NCBI RefSeq assembly: GCF_900108015.1
Contig: NZ_FNVP01000013.1
Coordinates: forward strand, 1-64,000
Reading direction: 5' to 3'
Length of the DNA: 64,000 nucleotides
DNA from: Flavobacterium urumqiense
Lineage (GTDB): Bacteria > Bacteroidota > Bacteroidia > Flavobacteriales > Flavobacteriaceae
How positions within the stretch are numbered: position 1 is the stretch's first letter; every line of letters begins with the position of its first letter. This document shows, in pieces, positions 17,954 to 27,239 of this stretch. The translations under genes were made by a program, and so were the position numbers. Under the pieces are notes generated by a model. The model worked only from the letters and a program-made list of their open reading frames with translations. It was not told the DNA's origin and searched no databases.

Positions 17954-18700
17954 ATGGAATTTAATAAAATAATAGAGGAAAAATCAGCAGAAGCTTGGGA
18001 AGTATACATTCCAAATTTATCAGTGGATTGTGTCGTTTTTGGGTTTCATGACACTACCTTAAAAGTATTGGTAACCAGACTAAAAGATAAAGATATTTGG
18101 GCAATTCCAGGAGGTTATGTTTTAAAAACAGAAAATCTTAAAGAGGCGGCCAATAGAATTTTATTTACCAGAACAGGGGCTGAAAATATCTATTTAGAGG
18201 AATTCAAAGTTTTTAGTAATTTGAATCGAAATGATGGTGTTTTTGATGAATTTCCAGATACATTATGGAATAAACAACGATTTCTTTCTGTTGGGTTTTA
18301 TGCGCTAGTCGATTTTCATCAAGTAAATCTTGTTATGGACGATATTTCTGATGCTTGCGAATGGAAAGCAATTGATGAATTGCCTGATTTTATGATGGAT
18401 CACAGAAGTATTTTTGATATCGCGCTAATTACTCTTCGAAAACAATTGAATGACAAACCGATTGGGTATAATTTACTTCCAGAAAAATTTACTATGCCCG
18501 AACTTCAAAAATTATATGAAATTATTTTAGCGAAGAAATTAAATCGTGGTAATTTTTACAGAAAAATGTTGCGGTATGATATTCTTATTAAATTGGACGA
18601 AAGCAGAAAAGGTGGTGCACATAAAGCTCCGGACCTCTACCAATTTGATGTGGAAAAATATGAAAAAGCACTAAAAGAAGGATTAAATAACGGTTGGTAA
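17954..18700 (+). CDS. NrtR-like NUDIX-domain transcriptional regulator with a degenerate Nudix box
   Basis: The 248-residue protein has a NUDIX fold (about 20-160) and a C-terminal winged-helix region (about 170-245, with FTMPELQKLYEIILAKKLN and NFYRKML). In the Nudix box, G54 and E60 remain and R68 is present, but the three following catalytic acids of RExxEE are replaced (RILFTR), so hydrolysis is unlikely. This is the pattern of NrtR/AraR-type regulators, common in Bacteroidota, that bind a nucleotide sugar, ADP-ribose or pentose effector and control NAD or sugar genes. Its operon is not adjacent, so the effector and targets are unknown. I chose ATG 17954 because the -7 box at 17930 precedes it. 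Confidence 0.85.
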   Translation: MEFNKIIEEKSAEAWEVYIPNLSVDCVVFGFHDTTLKVLVTRLKDKDIWAIPGGYVLKTENLKEAANRILFTRTGAENIYLEEFKVFSNLNRNDGVFDEFPDTLWNKQRFLSVGFYALVDFHQVNLVMDDISDACEWKAIDELPDFMMDHRSIFDIALITLRKQLNDKPIGYNLLPEKFTMPELQKLYEIILAKKLNRGNFYRKMLRYDILIKLDESRKGGAHKAPDLYQFDVEKYEKALKEGLNNGW

Positions 18701-18704
18701 TAAA

Positions 18705-18742
18705 AACCAAAAAAAGAAGCTGTTTAGCTTCTTTTTTTGGTT
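18705..18742. terminator. Bidirectional terminator between NUDIX regulator and GT9 gene
   Basis: A perfect 17-bp stem (18705-18721 with 18726-18742, core AGAAGCT / AGCTTCT, loop GTTT) flanked by A and T runs sits between two convergent genes ending at 18700 and 18772. Confidence 0.85.
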
Positions 18743-18771
18743 AAAGGATTTTTCGCCTTTATGTTTTTCAA

Positions 18772-19818
18772 CTATTTTTTTAGAATTTGATCCAATATTT
18801 TAATCCAATCATCAATACTGTTAGTATTAGTATCTATCGCAACACTATCCTTATTATAAGGAGCATACATCTTTATATTCGTAACTGAAAATAAACCAAC
18901 AGTAGGAGCTGGTGATGCGCTGGCTAAATGCATAATTCCACTATCGGCACCAATAAAAACTTCTGTATTGGTAATTAGCGATCCCATTTCACGAATATCT
19001 TTACTGTAAAATGTCGGCGCTTTAAATCCTATTTGTGAAACATTTTCAACAGGTAAAACTTCAATTATATTGTAATTTGGATACTCTGTTTTTAATCTTT
19101 GGTAAAATGCTTCCCACCAAGACTCTGAATAACATTTTTCACCCGTTGCAAAAGTAAAAATGCAAATTGTTTTTTTGTCATTTTTTACAATGTCTTGCAG
19201 TACTTTTTGCCCTTCAGCAATTTCAGAAGGACTTAGCATTAGATTTAAAAAAGGAATTGGTTTGTCATTTTCCTTTAATCCCAGTTTGGTTAGATAATAT
19301 CTAAAGTTGTAGACTGGCTGTTTAGCGATGTGTTTGTAATCTTCATATTTAAGTTGAAGTTCATCAATATCATCTCCAAAAAACGTATATTTTGAATTGG
19401 CAAACTGCGCTGACAATCTCCCTGATGAGGAACTTTCAACCACATTAATCACAATATCATAACTATGTTTTTTAAGAGCCATCCATCCTTTAAAGTATTT
19501 GATTAACTCTTTAAATGGTTTTCGTGGCAGTTGAATTATACGCGTAACATTTTTATAATTTTTAAATACAATTGGCGCTAAACCACCATTTACAAATAAA
19601 TCAATTTCACATTCCGGAAAAGTGGCAATGACTTCCTGAACAAGTGGAGTGATTAATAATTGATTTCCTAATCTGGGATTTGGCCTGCAAATTAAAATTT
19701 TTTTAATGATTACTTTAGTGAAATCTGTATTTGGGTCAAAATGGGAAGTTCCAATGTTTTTAGTTAAACTGCGCATTAATGTTCTTCTTAATGCATTGAT
19801 GTCTCTTTTTATATTCAT
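18772..19818 (-). CDS. Glycosyltransferase family 9 (heptosyltransferase-like)
   Basis: The 348-residue protein has the GT9/GT-B layout: an N-terminal Rossmann half beginning KILICRPNPRLGNQLLITPLVQEV at about 39 (the RxxRLGDxLLxTPxxxxL motif of heptosyltransferases) and a C-terminal half with FIGADSGIMHLASA, the nucleotide-sugar binding region. A 35-residue basic N-terminus precedes it. The family adds heptose or related sugars to lipopolysaccharide core on the cytosolic face. The sugar here is not known, as Bacteroidota lipid cores vary. It is a single gene, convergent with the NUDIX gene, with no other polysaccharide genes nearby apart from the acyltransferase remnant. Confidence 0.88.
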   Translation of the reverse strand: MNIKRDINALRRTLMRSLTKNIGTSHFDPNTDFTKVIIKKILICRPNPRLGNQLLITPLVQEVIATFPECEIDLFVNGGLAPIVFKNYKNVTRIIQLPRKPFKELIKYFKGWMALKKHSYDIVINVVESSSSGRLSAQFANSKYTFFGDDIDELQLKYEDYKHIAKQPVYNFRYYLTKLGLKENDKPIPFLNLMLSPSEIAEGQKVLQDIVKNDKKTICIFTFATGEKCYSESWWEAFYQRLKTEYPNYNIIEVLPVENVSQIGFKAPTFYSKDIREMGSLITNTEVFIGADSGIMHLASASPAPTVGLFSVTNIKMYAPYNKDSVAIDTNTNSIDDWIKILDQILKK

Positions 19819-20256
19819 ACTTTTTAAAATATTTTTTTGATCTGGGAACTTTAACAGAAATTATAATTTACACAAATGAGGTACTCAATTTTATTTTTAC
19901 ATTCTAGCATTTGTAATATTGTTCAAAGAAACGATTTTTTTATACAATCTGTATTGTCAGATATTGAAATTTAAAGTCACTTTTAATCGTAATATTATAA
20001 ATTTTTCGATTGCATTTTGATCAAGAATAGCAAATTGTGGTTTTAATTAATTTATAATAGCCGTTATAGATTTCAAAGCGTTGCGATGCTGTTTTCAAAA
20101 CAGTTTTATACCTGCAGTCAATATTTTTTAGTACCCTAAATGGAGAATAAATAAAGTTATTTTCAGGATTTACAAAAACTATTTTTTTTGGCATGTATTT
20201 TGTTTTACAGAAAAATATTATTTCAATTTCAAACCATTAAAAAAAAGTCAAGAAAT
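19819..20256. other. Gene-free stretch between GT9 and a small secreted protein
   Basis: About 440 AT-rich bases between divergent genes. The only structure seen is a short perfect palindrome CTGTTTT-C-AAAACAG at 20089-20103 followed by TTTTA. No exact TAnnTTTG box was found on either strand, and no short reading frame with family resemblance. Confidence 0.5.
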
Positions 20257-20634
20257 ATGAAAAAAATAATTCTAATGGCATTGCTAACTGCTGGTAGTGC
20301 GTATTCTCAGGAACATGTATTTAATGTTCAGCGTTATTGCGTAGATGAATTGCCTTTCAAGAATGGAGAATGTGATATTTCAGGAAATGAATATTCGTTT
20401 GTTTTCTTGGACACTCAAAAAAATGACGTCGTCTTCTTTTTCACGGACATGAAATTGGTCTATAAAATAGTTAATTCGATGGTCTATTCTCCCGATCCTG
20501 ATTACATGCTCTATACTTTAGAAAATAAACGTGGCCAAGTAGAGATGAGAGTAAATAAAAAGAATACTAAGATGGAATTTCTGTATCCAAACAACCATAT
20601 TTATTTGACAGTAGGTAAATCTACAAAATTATAA
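20257..20634 (+). CDS. Small secreted protein of unknown function
   Basis: The 125-residue protein has a clear signal peptide (MKKIILMALLTAGSAYSQ, cleavage after SYS/AYS-Q at about residue 17) and a mature part of about 108 residues with two cysteines (YCVDELPFKNGECD) that may form a disulfide. It is not recognised. The earlier in-frame ATG at 20188 would put 23 basic and aromatic residues in front of a normal signal peptide, so the start at 20257 is preferred. The gene stands alone and is closed by a hairpin at 20655-20688. Confidence 0.65.
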   Translation: MKKIILMALLTAGSAYSQEHVFNVQRYCVDELPFKNGECDISGNEYSFVFLDTQKNDVVFFFTDMKLVYKIVNSMVYSPDPDYMLYTLENKRGQVEMRVNKKNTKMEFLYPNNHIYLTVGKSTKL

Positions 20635-20654
20635 ATAGAGCTACTATTGTTAAG

Positions 20655-20688
20655 CTGAGCTAAAAAAATCGCTTTTTTTTAAGCTCAG
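20655..20688. terminator. Terminator between the small secreted protein and sdaA
   Basis: CTGAGCTAAAAAAA pairs with the T run plus AAGCTCAG around a short loop (TCGC). It lies between convergent genes ending at 20634 and 20734 and could serve both. Confidence 0.65.
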
Positions 20689-20733
20689 TTCCTCTAAAGG
20701 GCTACAAAAGTTAGTAAGATAAAATGAATTCTT

Positions 20734-22161
20734 TTAACAATCAGCCATATTCACTGCGATTGCAAGGCCACCTTCTGAAGTTTCTTTATATTTATTATTC
20801 ATATCCTTAGCGGTTTGCCACATGGTATCAACTACTTTGTCTAAAGGAACTTTTGCATTTTTTGGGTCAGTTGATAAGGCTAATTCGGCAGCATTAATGG
20901 CTTTTATGGCACCCATAGTATTGCGTTCGATACACGGAATCTGAACCAATCCACCAACAGGGTCGCAGGTTAAACCTAAATGATGCTCCATGGCGATTTC
21001 GGCAGCCATTAAAACCTGTTCCGGTGTTCCTCCCATTAATTCGCATAAAGCAGCCGCCGCCATGGAAGAAGAAACGCCTATCTCAGCTTGACAGCCGCCC
21101 ATAGCTGCTGAAATTGTGGACCCTTTTTTGAAAATACTGCCTATTTCTCCGGCAACCAGCAAGAATTGTTTGATTTCTTTTTCACCGGCATCATGATTTT
21201 CAATAACTAAATAATACATTAAAACGGCAGGAATAACACCCGCACTTCCATTAGTTGGTGCGGTAACTACACGTCCTAAGGCGGCATTAACTTCATTTAC
21301 TGCAAGTGCGAAACAGCTTACCCATTGAAGGATTTGGCGAAATTTTACTTCCGTTTTTCTTATTTCCTCAAGCCATGTTTGAGGTGTATTATAGTTGGCT
21401 AATCCTATAAGATTTTGGTGCATGTCAAATGCTCTTCGGCGTACATTCAGTCCCCCGGGAAGAATCCCTTCAGAATGGCAACCAATGTAAATGCATTCTA
21501 GCATCGTGTGCCAAATACGCATTAATTCGGTATCAATAACTTCCTCGGAACGCATTGATTTCTCGTTTTCATAAACGATTTCAGATATTTTTTTATTTTC
21601 AGTACTAGTGTAATTCAGTAATTCTTCGGCTTTGTCAATTGGAAATGGGAATGCACATTTTATGGCAATTTTCTTCTTGGCATTGATGCGTTCTTCTTTC
21701 ACCACAAATCCACCTCCGATGGAGTAGTAGGTTCCCGAATACTCTTGGCCATCAGTTGTGTAAGCTTTAAAAGTCAACCCATTGGCATGAAAGGGAAGGA
21801 AATTTTTATTGAAAACAATGTCTTGTAAAAAATCGAATGGAATCAGTACGCGGTTTCCCAAATTGATTTCATTTTCATCTTTAATTGATTTTATAATCCC
21901 AGCGATATTTTCAATAGGAATAATTTCAGGATCTTGTCCGCTTAAACCCAGCATTAACGCTAAATCGGTGGCATGGCCTTTACCAGTAAGGGAGAGGGAA
22001 CCGTATAAATCTACTTTTACTCTGTTGACAGTATCTATTAAGTTTTTAGTTCGTAATTCTTCCAAAAAACGTTCTGCAGCACGCCAAGGTCCAAGTGTGT
22101 GAGAACTAGATGGTCCAACACCAATTTTAAGCATATCAAAAACAGAAATACATTCTTCCAT
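20734..22161 (-). CDS. sdaA: L-serine ammonia-lyase, iron-sulfur dependent, single chain
   Basis: The 475-residue protein joins both domains of the enzyme. The N-terminal beta domain starts [20 protein letters not shown], and the alpha domain contains [32 protein letters not shown] and [16 protein letters not shown]. Cysteines in these blocks ligate the 4Fe-4S cluster. It converts L-serine to pyruvate and ammonia. Length and layout match the single-chain SdaA of Gram-negative bacteria rather than the two-subunit Bacillus type. An exact -7 box lies just upstream at 22187-22194, giving a short leader, and the gene is monocistronic. Confidence 0.96.
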   Translation of the reverse strand: MEECISVFDMLKIGVGPSSSHTLGPWRAAERFLEELRTKNLIDTVNRVKVDLYGSLSLTGKGHATDLALMLGLSGQDPEIIPIENIAGIIKSIKDENEINLGNRVLIPFDFLQDIVFNKNFLPFHANGLTFKAYTTDGQEYSGTYYSIGGGFVVKEERINAKKKIAIKCAFPFPIDKAEELLNYTSTENKKISEIVYENEKSMRSEEVIDTELMRIWHTMLECIYIGCHSEGILPGGLNVRRRAFDMHQNLIGLANYNTPQTWLEEIRKTEVKFRQILQWVSCFALAVNEVNAALGRVVTAPTNGSAGVIPAVLMYYLVIENHDAGEKEIKQFLLVAGEIGSIFKKGSTISAAMGGCQAEIGVSSSMAAAALCELMGGTPEQVLMAAEIAMEHHLGLTCDPVGGLVQIPCIERNTMGAIKAINAAELALSTDPKNAKVPLDKVVDTMWQTAKDMNNKYKETSEGGLAIAVNMADC

Positions 22162-22186
22162 AATTTATCAGTAGGTTTACTTAAAA

Positions 22187-22194
22187 CAAAGATA
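22187..22194 (-). promoter_or_regulatory. -7 box for sdaA
   Basis: On the minus strand this reads TATCTTTG, an exact TAnnTTTG match 25 bases before the ATG at 22161. No clear -33 element was seen. Confidence 0.55.
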
Positions 22195-22367
22195 ATAGAA
22201 TGTAGCAATGATGAGGTTTAAAAAAGGAGATTTATTAAATATTTGGCAATTTATTACGTCATATTCTGATCATTTAACAAAGTGAGTAAATAGGAGTTAT
22301 TGAAATCACTTAAATTTAATTTAAAAACAGAATTAGAATAGATTTTAGCTTTATTTTTACATTACCT

Positions 22368-23048
22368 ATGAAAATACTACTAATAGAAGACGAACCAGAA
22401 TTGCAAAAAAGCATTGAGCAATATCTTGAAATGGAAGGGAATATTGTTGAAATTTCTCCTGATTTCTCTCATGCTCAACAGAAAATTTCGATTTATGATT
22501 ATGATTGTATTTTAGTAGATATTACTTTGCCAAACGGCTCTGGTTTAGATTTACTCAGAGAAATTAAACTAAAAAAATCTAAAGCAGGTGTTATAATAAT
22601 TTCAGCCAAAAATTCACTTGATGATAAAGTAAATGGTTTAGACCTTGGAGCAGATGATTATTTGCCAAAACCATTTCATTTGTCTGAACTTAATTCACGA
22701 ATAAAAGCTGTGATTCGAAGAAAAAGTTTTGATGGAAATTTGGAAATTAGTGTCAATGAAATAAAAATTTTGCCTCACGAAAGACGTGTTTTAATTCATA
22801 ATCAAGATGTAATTTTGACGTCAAAAGAATATGATTTATTGCTTTATTTTATATCTAATAAAAATAGAGTAGTGAGTAAAAGTGCGCTTGCAGAGCATCT
22901 TTGGGGTGATAATTCGGATAGATTAGATAACTTTGATTTTATATACAATCATGTGAAAAATCTGCGTAAAAAATTATTAGAAAAAGAATGCGAAGATTAT
23001 TTGCAAACTATTTATGGAATAGGTTACAATTTTAAAACGCAAGAATGA
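22368..23048 (+). CDS. OmpR-family response regulator
   Basis: The 226-residue protein has a receiver domain (acidic pocket E7/D8, phospho-acceptor D51 in CILVDITLPNGSG, K in PKPFHLSEL) and a winged-helix domain (about 128-226, with LTSKEYDLLLYFISNKNRVV and YGIGYNFK). It overlaps the kinase gene that follows by the four bases ATGA, so the two form a translationally coupled pair. Downstream in the same direction are a serine-hydrolase lipoprotein, a PepSY-like protein and an RND efflux operon, which are plausible targets. The near-consensus box TAGCTTTA upstream at about 22347 may be its promoter. Confidence 0.92.
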   Translation: MKILLIEDEPELQKSIEQYLEMEGNIVEISPDFSHAQQKISIYDYDCILVDITLPNGSGLDLLREIKLKKSKAGVIIISAKNSLDDKVNGLDLGADDYLPKPFHLSELNSRIKAVIRRKSFDGNLEISVNEIKILPHERRVLIHNQDVILTSKEYDLLLYFISNKNRVVSKSALAEHLWGDNSDRLDNFDFIYNHVKNLRKKLLEKECEDYLQTIYGIGYNFKTQE

Positions 23049-24313
23049 AATTATTAGCTAAAACAAGTTTGTATTATTTGATTTTGAGTATCCCGATATT
23101 AATTCTATCAGGATTTATTTGTTTTCATATCATTACAAGAGAGGTTAGAGAAAGTAATAATGAACTATTGCTAAATCGCAATGAAGTAATTGAAAATTAT
23201 TTAAAAGAAAAGGACACGATTTCTCTGAAAATAATCACTAAAAGCAGTGAAGCTACAATCAAAAAAATAGCTATAATAAATAATTTCAAAATTCCTGTAC
23301 CTATTTTTTCGGACACTTTAATTTTTGATAAAAAAGAAAATGAACTAGCGGAAAACAGATTGCTTTCTTCTGTTTTTAAAGTTGGAAATGCTAATTATTC
23401 TATTAAGATATGGAGAAGTACATTAGAATATAACGAATTGTTCAGAGGTATTTTTACTTCTTTTGTTGTTTTATTGATTTTGCTTTTTGTGACCTACTTG
23501 GTCATAAATTTTTGGATTTCAAAAACAGTATGGAAACCCTTTTATCGAACGGTATCCAATTTAAAGAAATTTCGTGTAATTGATAATGTAATTCCATGTT
23601 TTGAAAATACTTCGGTAACAGAATTTGATGAATTAAATCGTTCCTTAAACGTTATGATGCAGAAAATGATTGTTGATTTTAATAGCCAAAAGAAATTCAC
23701 TGAAAATGCTTCGCACGAAATCCAAACGCCATTAGCTGTTATAAGGTCGAAAATTGATTTACTTATTCAATCTGAAAATTTGAAAGAAAATGATGTAAAA
23801 TTAATCATTGCGATTGATGACGCTTGCTCTAAAATAATTCGATTGAACAAATCATTTTTATTACTCACCAAAATTGAAAACAGACAATTTAATGTTACAG
23901 AAAATGTATCTTTTGAAAATACAGTTGATAACTCCTTAGTTTTTTTTGAAGAACACATTCAAGCCAATAAAATTGAGGTAATAAAAAATATTGAAAGCGA
24001 TTTTTGTGTTTTAATGAATGCTGATTTGAGTTTAGTACTGATTAATAATTTATTACAAAATGCAATCAGACATAATATTAATAATGGGAATATTGAAATT
24101 TTTATAGCAAAAAATAAAATTACAATCTCAAATTTGGGGCTTGATAATCCAATTGATAGTCAGTTGTTTGAGCGCTTTCATAAAGACTCTACTTCACAAG
24201 AGTCCTTAGGACTTGGATTGTCTATCGTAAAAGAAATTGCAGAGGTAAGCGGATTGGTATTTGATTATAAATTTACTGCCGGAAAGCACGATTTTATTTT
24301 GACAAAAAAATAG
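23045..24313 (+). CDS. Sensor histidine kinase, cognate to the OmpR-type regulator
   Basis: The 422-residue protein has membrane helices at about 9-31 and 136-157 enclosing a periplasmic sensor of about 105 residues, a HAMP-like linker, then HisKA with H224 in NASHEIQTP. The ATPase domain has N-box LLQNAIRHN and LGLGLSIVKEIAE. The first G box reads ISNLGLDNP rather than DxGxG, a shortened form that I recall as common among Bacteroidota kinases of this type and not in itself a sign of inactivity. The stimulus is unknown. The gap to the next gene is 27 bases, so the serine-hydrolase gene is probably in the same transcript. Confidence 0.92.
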   Translation: MKLLAKTSLYYLILSIPILILSGFICFHIITREVRESNNELLLNRNEVIENYLKEKDTISLKIITKSSEATIKKIAIINNFKIPVPIFSDTLIFDKKENELAENRLLSSVFKVGNANYSIKIWRSTLEYNELFRGIFTSFVVLLILLFVTYLVINFWISKTVWKPFYRTVSNLKKFRVIDNVIPCFENTSVTEFDELNRSLNVMMQKMIVDFNSQKKFTENASHEIQTPLAVIRSKIDLLIQSENLKENDVKLIIAIDDACSKIIRLNKSFLLLTKIENRQFNVTENVSFENTVDNSLVFFEEHIQANKIEVIKNIESDFCVLMNADLSLVLINNLLQNAIRHNINNGNIEIFIAKNKITISNLGLDNPIDSQLFERFHKDSTSQESLGLGLSIVKEIAEVSGLVFDYKFTAGKHDFILTKK

Positions 24314-24340
24314 GACCAGAAAATTAAAACCAGTTAGTTT

Positions 24341-25486
24341 ATGAAATTAAAACAGTTATTTAAATATTTTTTTATACCGCTATTGCTTTGTAGCTTAATC
24401 TCTTGTGATGTATTGCGATCGTTGCGATATGGTGGGATTCCAAGTCAAAGTGATTACAGACATTTTCCGCACAGAGTAGTTAATAATGAAGGTCCTGTTT
24501 ATAATTTTTATAAATCCAATAAAGATTCTCAGTTAGGAACAAAAGTAGGAGTAATCAATAGGGATTTTAATTCTACAAATGTCAACTTGGATAGTTTTAC
24601 GACATTACATAAAACGGTAACATTTTTAATTATTCGCAATGACACAATTGTTTATGAAAAATATAATAAAGGGTATACATCAAATTCAGTTGTTTCTTCC
24701 TTTTCGATGGCTAAACCATTTGTTTCAACATTAATAGGAATAGCAATTGATGAAGGAAAAATAAAAAGTGAGAATGACTTCATTATTGATTATTTACCTG
24801 AATTTAAAGGTAAAATTGGTTGGGAAAAAATTACCATAAAAAATTTATTACAACATACATCAGGGATACGATTTACTGATAACGAATTAGATCCTGCATC
24901 TGATAATGCAGCGTTTTACTGGGGCGATAATTTAAGAGAGAGAATGCTCAATTTAACTCTTGAATGTCCGCCCAATACTAAATTTAGATATAGCAGCGAG
25001 AACACATTACTTTTAGGATATATTATAGAGAAGGTGACTGGAGGTACAATTTCAAAATATTTTGAAGATAAAATTTGGAAACCATTAGGGATGGAGGCAC
25101 CAGCATCATGGAGTTTGGATCGAAAAGATGATAAAGCAATTGAAAAATCATTTTGTTGTTTAGAAGCAAGAGCCATTGACTTTGCTAAGTTAGGTAGACT
25201 TTATCTAAACGATGGGAATTGGAATGGGAAGCAAATTGTATCTAAAAAATGGGTAGAATTATCTACTCATTCAGATCCATCGGGAAATAATAAACACTTT
25301 TATAATAATAATTGGGGAATAGGACCTTTGAAATATGGCAGTTATTTTGCTGTGGGATTATTTGGTCAATATCTTTATATGTATCCCGAGAAAAATATTA
25401 TTATAGTCCGCTTTGGCGATACCGAAACCTCGTATCATCCAAATTATTGGCAGGAAGTATTTTTGCAAATAATCGACCAAATGTAA
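24341..25486 (+). CDS. Serine-hydrolase (beta-lactamase/PBP-like) lipoprotein
   Basis: The 381-residue protein has a lipoprotein signal ending LISC with C22 as the lipidated residue, so it is probably anchored in the envelope. The class C beta-lactamase-like domain shows the SxxK nucleophile motif S122-M-A-K125, followed by LLQHTSGI, the conserved LL.HTSG block. RYSSENTLLLGYIIEK holds the tyrosine motif (YSS in place of the YAN/YSN form). It may act as a D,D-peptidase or esterase; resistance to beta-lactams should not be assumed. It lies 27 bases after the kinase gene, which suggests the two-component system responds to a cell-wall signal. Confidence 0.88.
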   Translation: MKLKQLFKYFFIPLLLCSLISCDVLRSLRYGGIPSQSDYRHFPHRVVNNEGPVYNFYKSNKDSQLGTKVGVINRDFNSTNVNLDSFTTLHKTVTFLIIRNDTIVYEKYNKGYTSNSVVSSFSMAKPFVSTLIGIAIDEGKIKSENDFIIDYLPEFKGKIGWEKITIKNLLQHTSGIRFTDNELDPASDNAAFYWGDNLRERMLNLTLECPPNTKFRYSSENTLLLGYIIEKVTGGTISKYFEDKIWKPLGMEAPASWSLDRKDDKAIEKSFCCLEARAIDFAKLGRLYLNDGNWNGKQIVSKKWVELSTHSDPSGNNKHFYNNNWGIGPLKYGSYFAVGLFGQYLYMYPEKNIIIVRFGDTETSYHPNYWQEVFLQIIDQM

Positions 25487-25613
25487 CAACGAGTTTGACT
25501 TTATGCGCGTTATGAAAAACTGAATTGCTACTCTCTTAGCATAGAATTAAAATAGAATTGTATTTGATATTTGTACTATAAAATTTTTACAATTAACTTT
25601 TAACTTTTAAAAA

Positions 25614-26033
25614 ATGAAAAAATTAGTAATGATTATGTCAATTGTATTCATTTGCAGTTGTGCGTTTGCCGGAACTCCACCGGATGCAGTAAAAAAAGCC
25701 TTCGCTAAAAAATTTCCTGCTGCAACAAAAGTGAGTTGGGGAGTTGAAGGTCCAAAAGAATGGGAAGCAGAATTTACATTGGAAGGAAACAAGATTTCTG
25801 CTAATTTCTCAGAAGATGGAACTTGGCTGGAAACGGAAAGAGAAATTAAAGTTGTCAATTTACCAAAAGCAATTTTAACAGCTGTAAAATCGAAATACAG
25901 TGATTGGAAAATTGCAGAAGCGGACAAAACAGAAAGTTCAAAACATGGAACTATCTATGAAGTAGATTTAAAAAAAGGTATGAAGAGTAAAAGCCTTGCT
26001 TTTAAAGAAAATGGTATGTCGATAAAAGAATAA
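25614..26033 (+). CDS. Secreted PepSY-like domain protein
   Basis: The 139-residue protein has a signal peptide (to about residue 19, CAFA-G) and two repeats of the PepSY-like (putative beta-lactamase-inhibitor-like) pattern: PPDAVKKAFAKKFPAATKVSWGVEG and LPKAILTAVKSKYSDWKIAEADK, each followed by strands such as WEAEFTLEG and IYEVDLKKG. These periplasmic proteins are frequently encoded beside two-component systems in Bacteroidota; their ligand is unknown. A strong terminator at 26061-26088 ends the transcript, separating it from the efflux operon. Confidence 0.85.
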   Translation: MKKLVMIMSIVFICSCAFAGTPPDAVKKAFAKKFPAATKVSWGVEGPKEWEAEFTLEGNKISANFSEDGTWLETEREIKVVNLPKAILTAVKSKYSDWKIAEADKTESSKHGTIYEVDLKKGMKSKSLAFKENGMSIKE

Positions 26034-26060
26034 TTTTCGATTTTTTTAATTAATATACAT

Positions 26061-26088
26061 AAAGAGTTGGTTTTACATCCGACTCTTT
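26061..26088 (+). terminator. Terminator between the PepSY-like gene and the efflux operon
   Basis: AAAGAGTTGG pairs with CCGACTCTTT (one G-U pair) around TTTTACAT and is followed by a T run. Confidence 0.8.
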
Positions 26089-26188
26089 TTTATGATGTAA
26101 AAAGTGGTGTCTGCATAAAGTGCAAATAGATCGGACAAGCTATTTGTCTTACAAAAAAGGTTAAAATTAATTTTTAAAGTTTTTTAAA

Positions 26189-27211
26189 ATGAAAAAAATA
26201 CTACTGTCCGTAATAATTTTTGCTTCTATTTTTAATAGTTACAGTCAAACCTATAAATTATCTAAAAAGATCAGCACTTCTGGTAATGACGGCTGGGATT
26301 ATCTTGCTGTTGATGATGTGGCGCAACATTTATTTGTTTCACACGGAAACATGGTCAATGTGATTGATTTAAAATCAGATAAAACAATAGCAACTATTCC
26401 AGATACAAAAGGAGTTCATGGAATTGCAGTTGCCAATGATCTCAATAAAGCATTTATTAGCAACGGAAAAGACAATTCTATTACAATTGTCAATTTGAAA
26501 ACATTTGAATTACTTGAAAAAGTAAAAATTACAGGAGTTAAACCAGATGCCATTTTAAACGATCAATTTTCTCGAAAAGTGTTTATTTACAATGCAGAAA
26601 GTAATGATGCTACGGTTATTGATGCCAATACAAACAAAGTGGTGAAAACAATTCCATTGGGTGGAAAACCAGAGTTCTCAGTTACCAATACTAAGGGATT
26701 AATTTATGTGAATATTGAAAATAAAAACGAAATAAAAACGATAAACGCTTCAACACTAAAAGTAACAAATACTTGGAGTATTGTTCCTGGAGATGAACCA
26801 TCAGGACTGGCAATTGACTTAGTTACTAATAGACTGTTTTCTGTTTGCAGTAATAATTTAATGATAATTGTTAATGCTAAAAATGGAAAAATTATAAAGA
26901 CACTACCAATTGGTGATGGTTGTGACGGCGTTGTTTTTGATGCCAAAAAGAAGCTTATTTTCGCTTCTAATGGCGAAGGAACGATTACGGTTGTAAAAGA
27001 GAGTAACGCAAATACTTTTTCAATTCTTGAAACTGTAAAGTCTCAAAAAGGAGCCAGAACCATTGCACTGAACAAAACTACAAATCAACTGTATTTACCT
27101 TCGGCAGATTTTGGTTTAAAACCAGAACCAACAACAGAAAACCCAAAACCACGAGCAGGAATAGTACCTAATTCGTTCGTTGTTCTAGTTGTTGAACCAA
27201 TTTCTAAATAG
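26189..27211 (+). CDS. Periplasmic YncE-like beta-propeller protein
   Basis: The 340-residue protein has a signal peptide (MKKILLSVIIFASIFNSYSQ) and about seven propeller-type repeats built around phrases such as VNVIDLKSDKTIATIP, ITIVNLKTFELLEKVK, ATVIDANTNKVVKTIPLGGKP and MIIVNAKNGKIIKTLPIGDG. This is the YVTN/YncE layout. It probably binds a partner or substrate in the periplasm rather than catalysing a reaction. It is the first gene of an operon with tolC-, adaptor- and RND-type genes (28-base gap to the next), an unusual companion for an efflux pump. A terminator directly upstream implies that the operon has its own promoter, but no exact -7 box was found. Confidence 0.85.
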   Translation: MKKILLSVIIFASIFNSYSQTYKLSKKISTSGNDGWDYLAVDDVAQHLFVSHGNMVNVIDLKSDKTIATIPDTKGVHGIAVANDLNKAFISNGKDNSITIVNLKTFELLEKVKITGVKPDAILNDQFSRKVFIYNAESNDATVIDANTNKVVKTIPLGGKPEFSVTNTKGLIYVNIENKNEIKTINASTLKVTNTWSIVPGDEPSGLAIDLVTNRLFSVCSNNLMIIVNAKNGKIIKTLPIGDGCDGVVFDAKKKLIFASNGEGTITVVKESNANTFSILETVKSQKGARTIALNKTTNQLYLPSADFGLKPEPTTENPKPRAGIVPNSFVVLVVEPISK

Positions 27212-27239
27212 TTTAATTCTTTTTATCTAAATTTATCCA

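Noticed and set aside
17679-17954. 91-codon minus-strand frame between the acyltransferase remnant and the NUDIX gene
   Set aside because: It overlaps the NUDIX promoter and the better-supported acyltransferase frame, and its translation resembles no family.
24341-25486. Call as a resistance beta-lactamase
   Set aside because: Only the general SxxK serine-hydrolase fold is supported, and lipid anchoring and context suit a cell-wall enzyme equally well.
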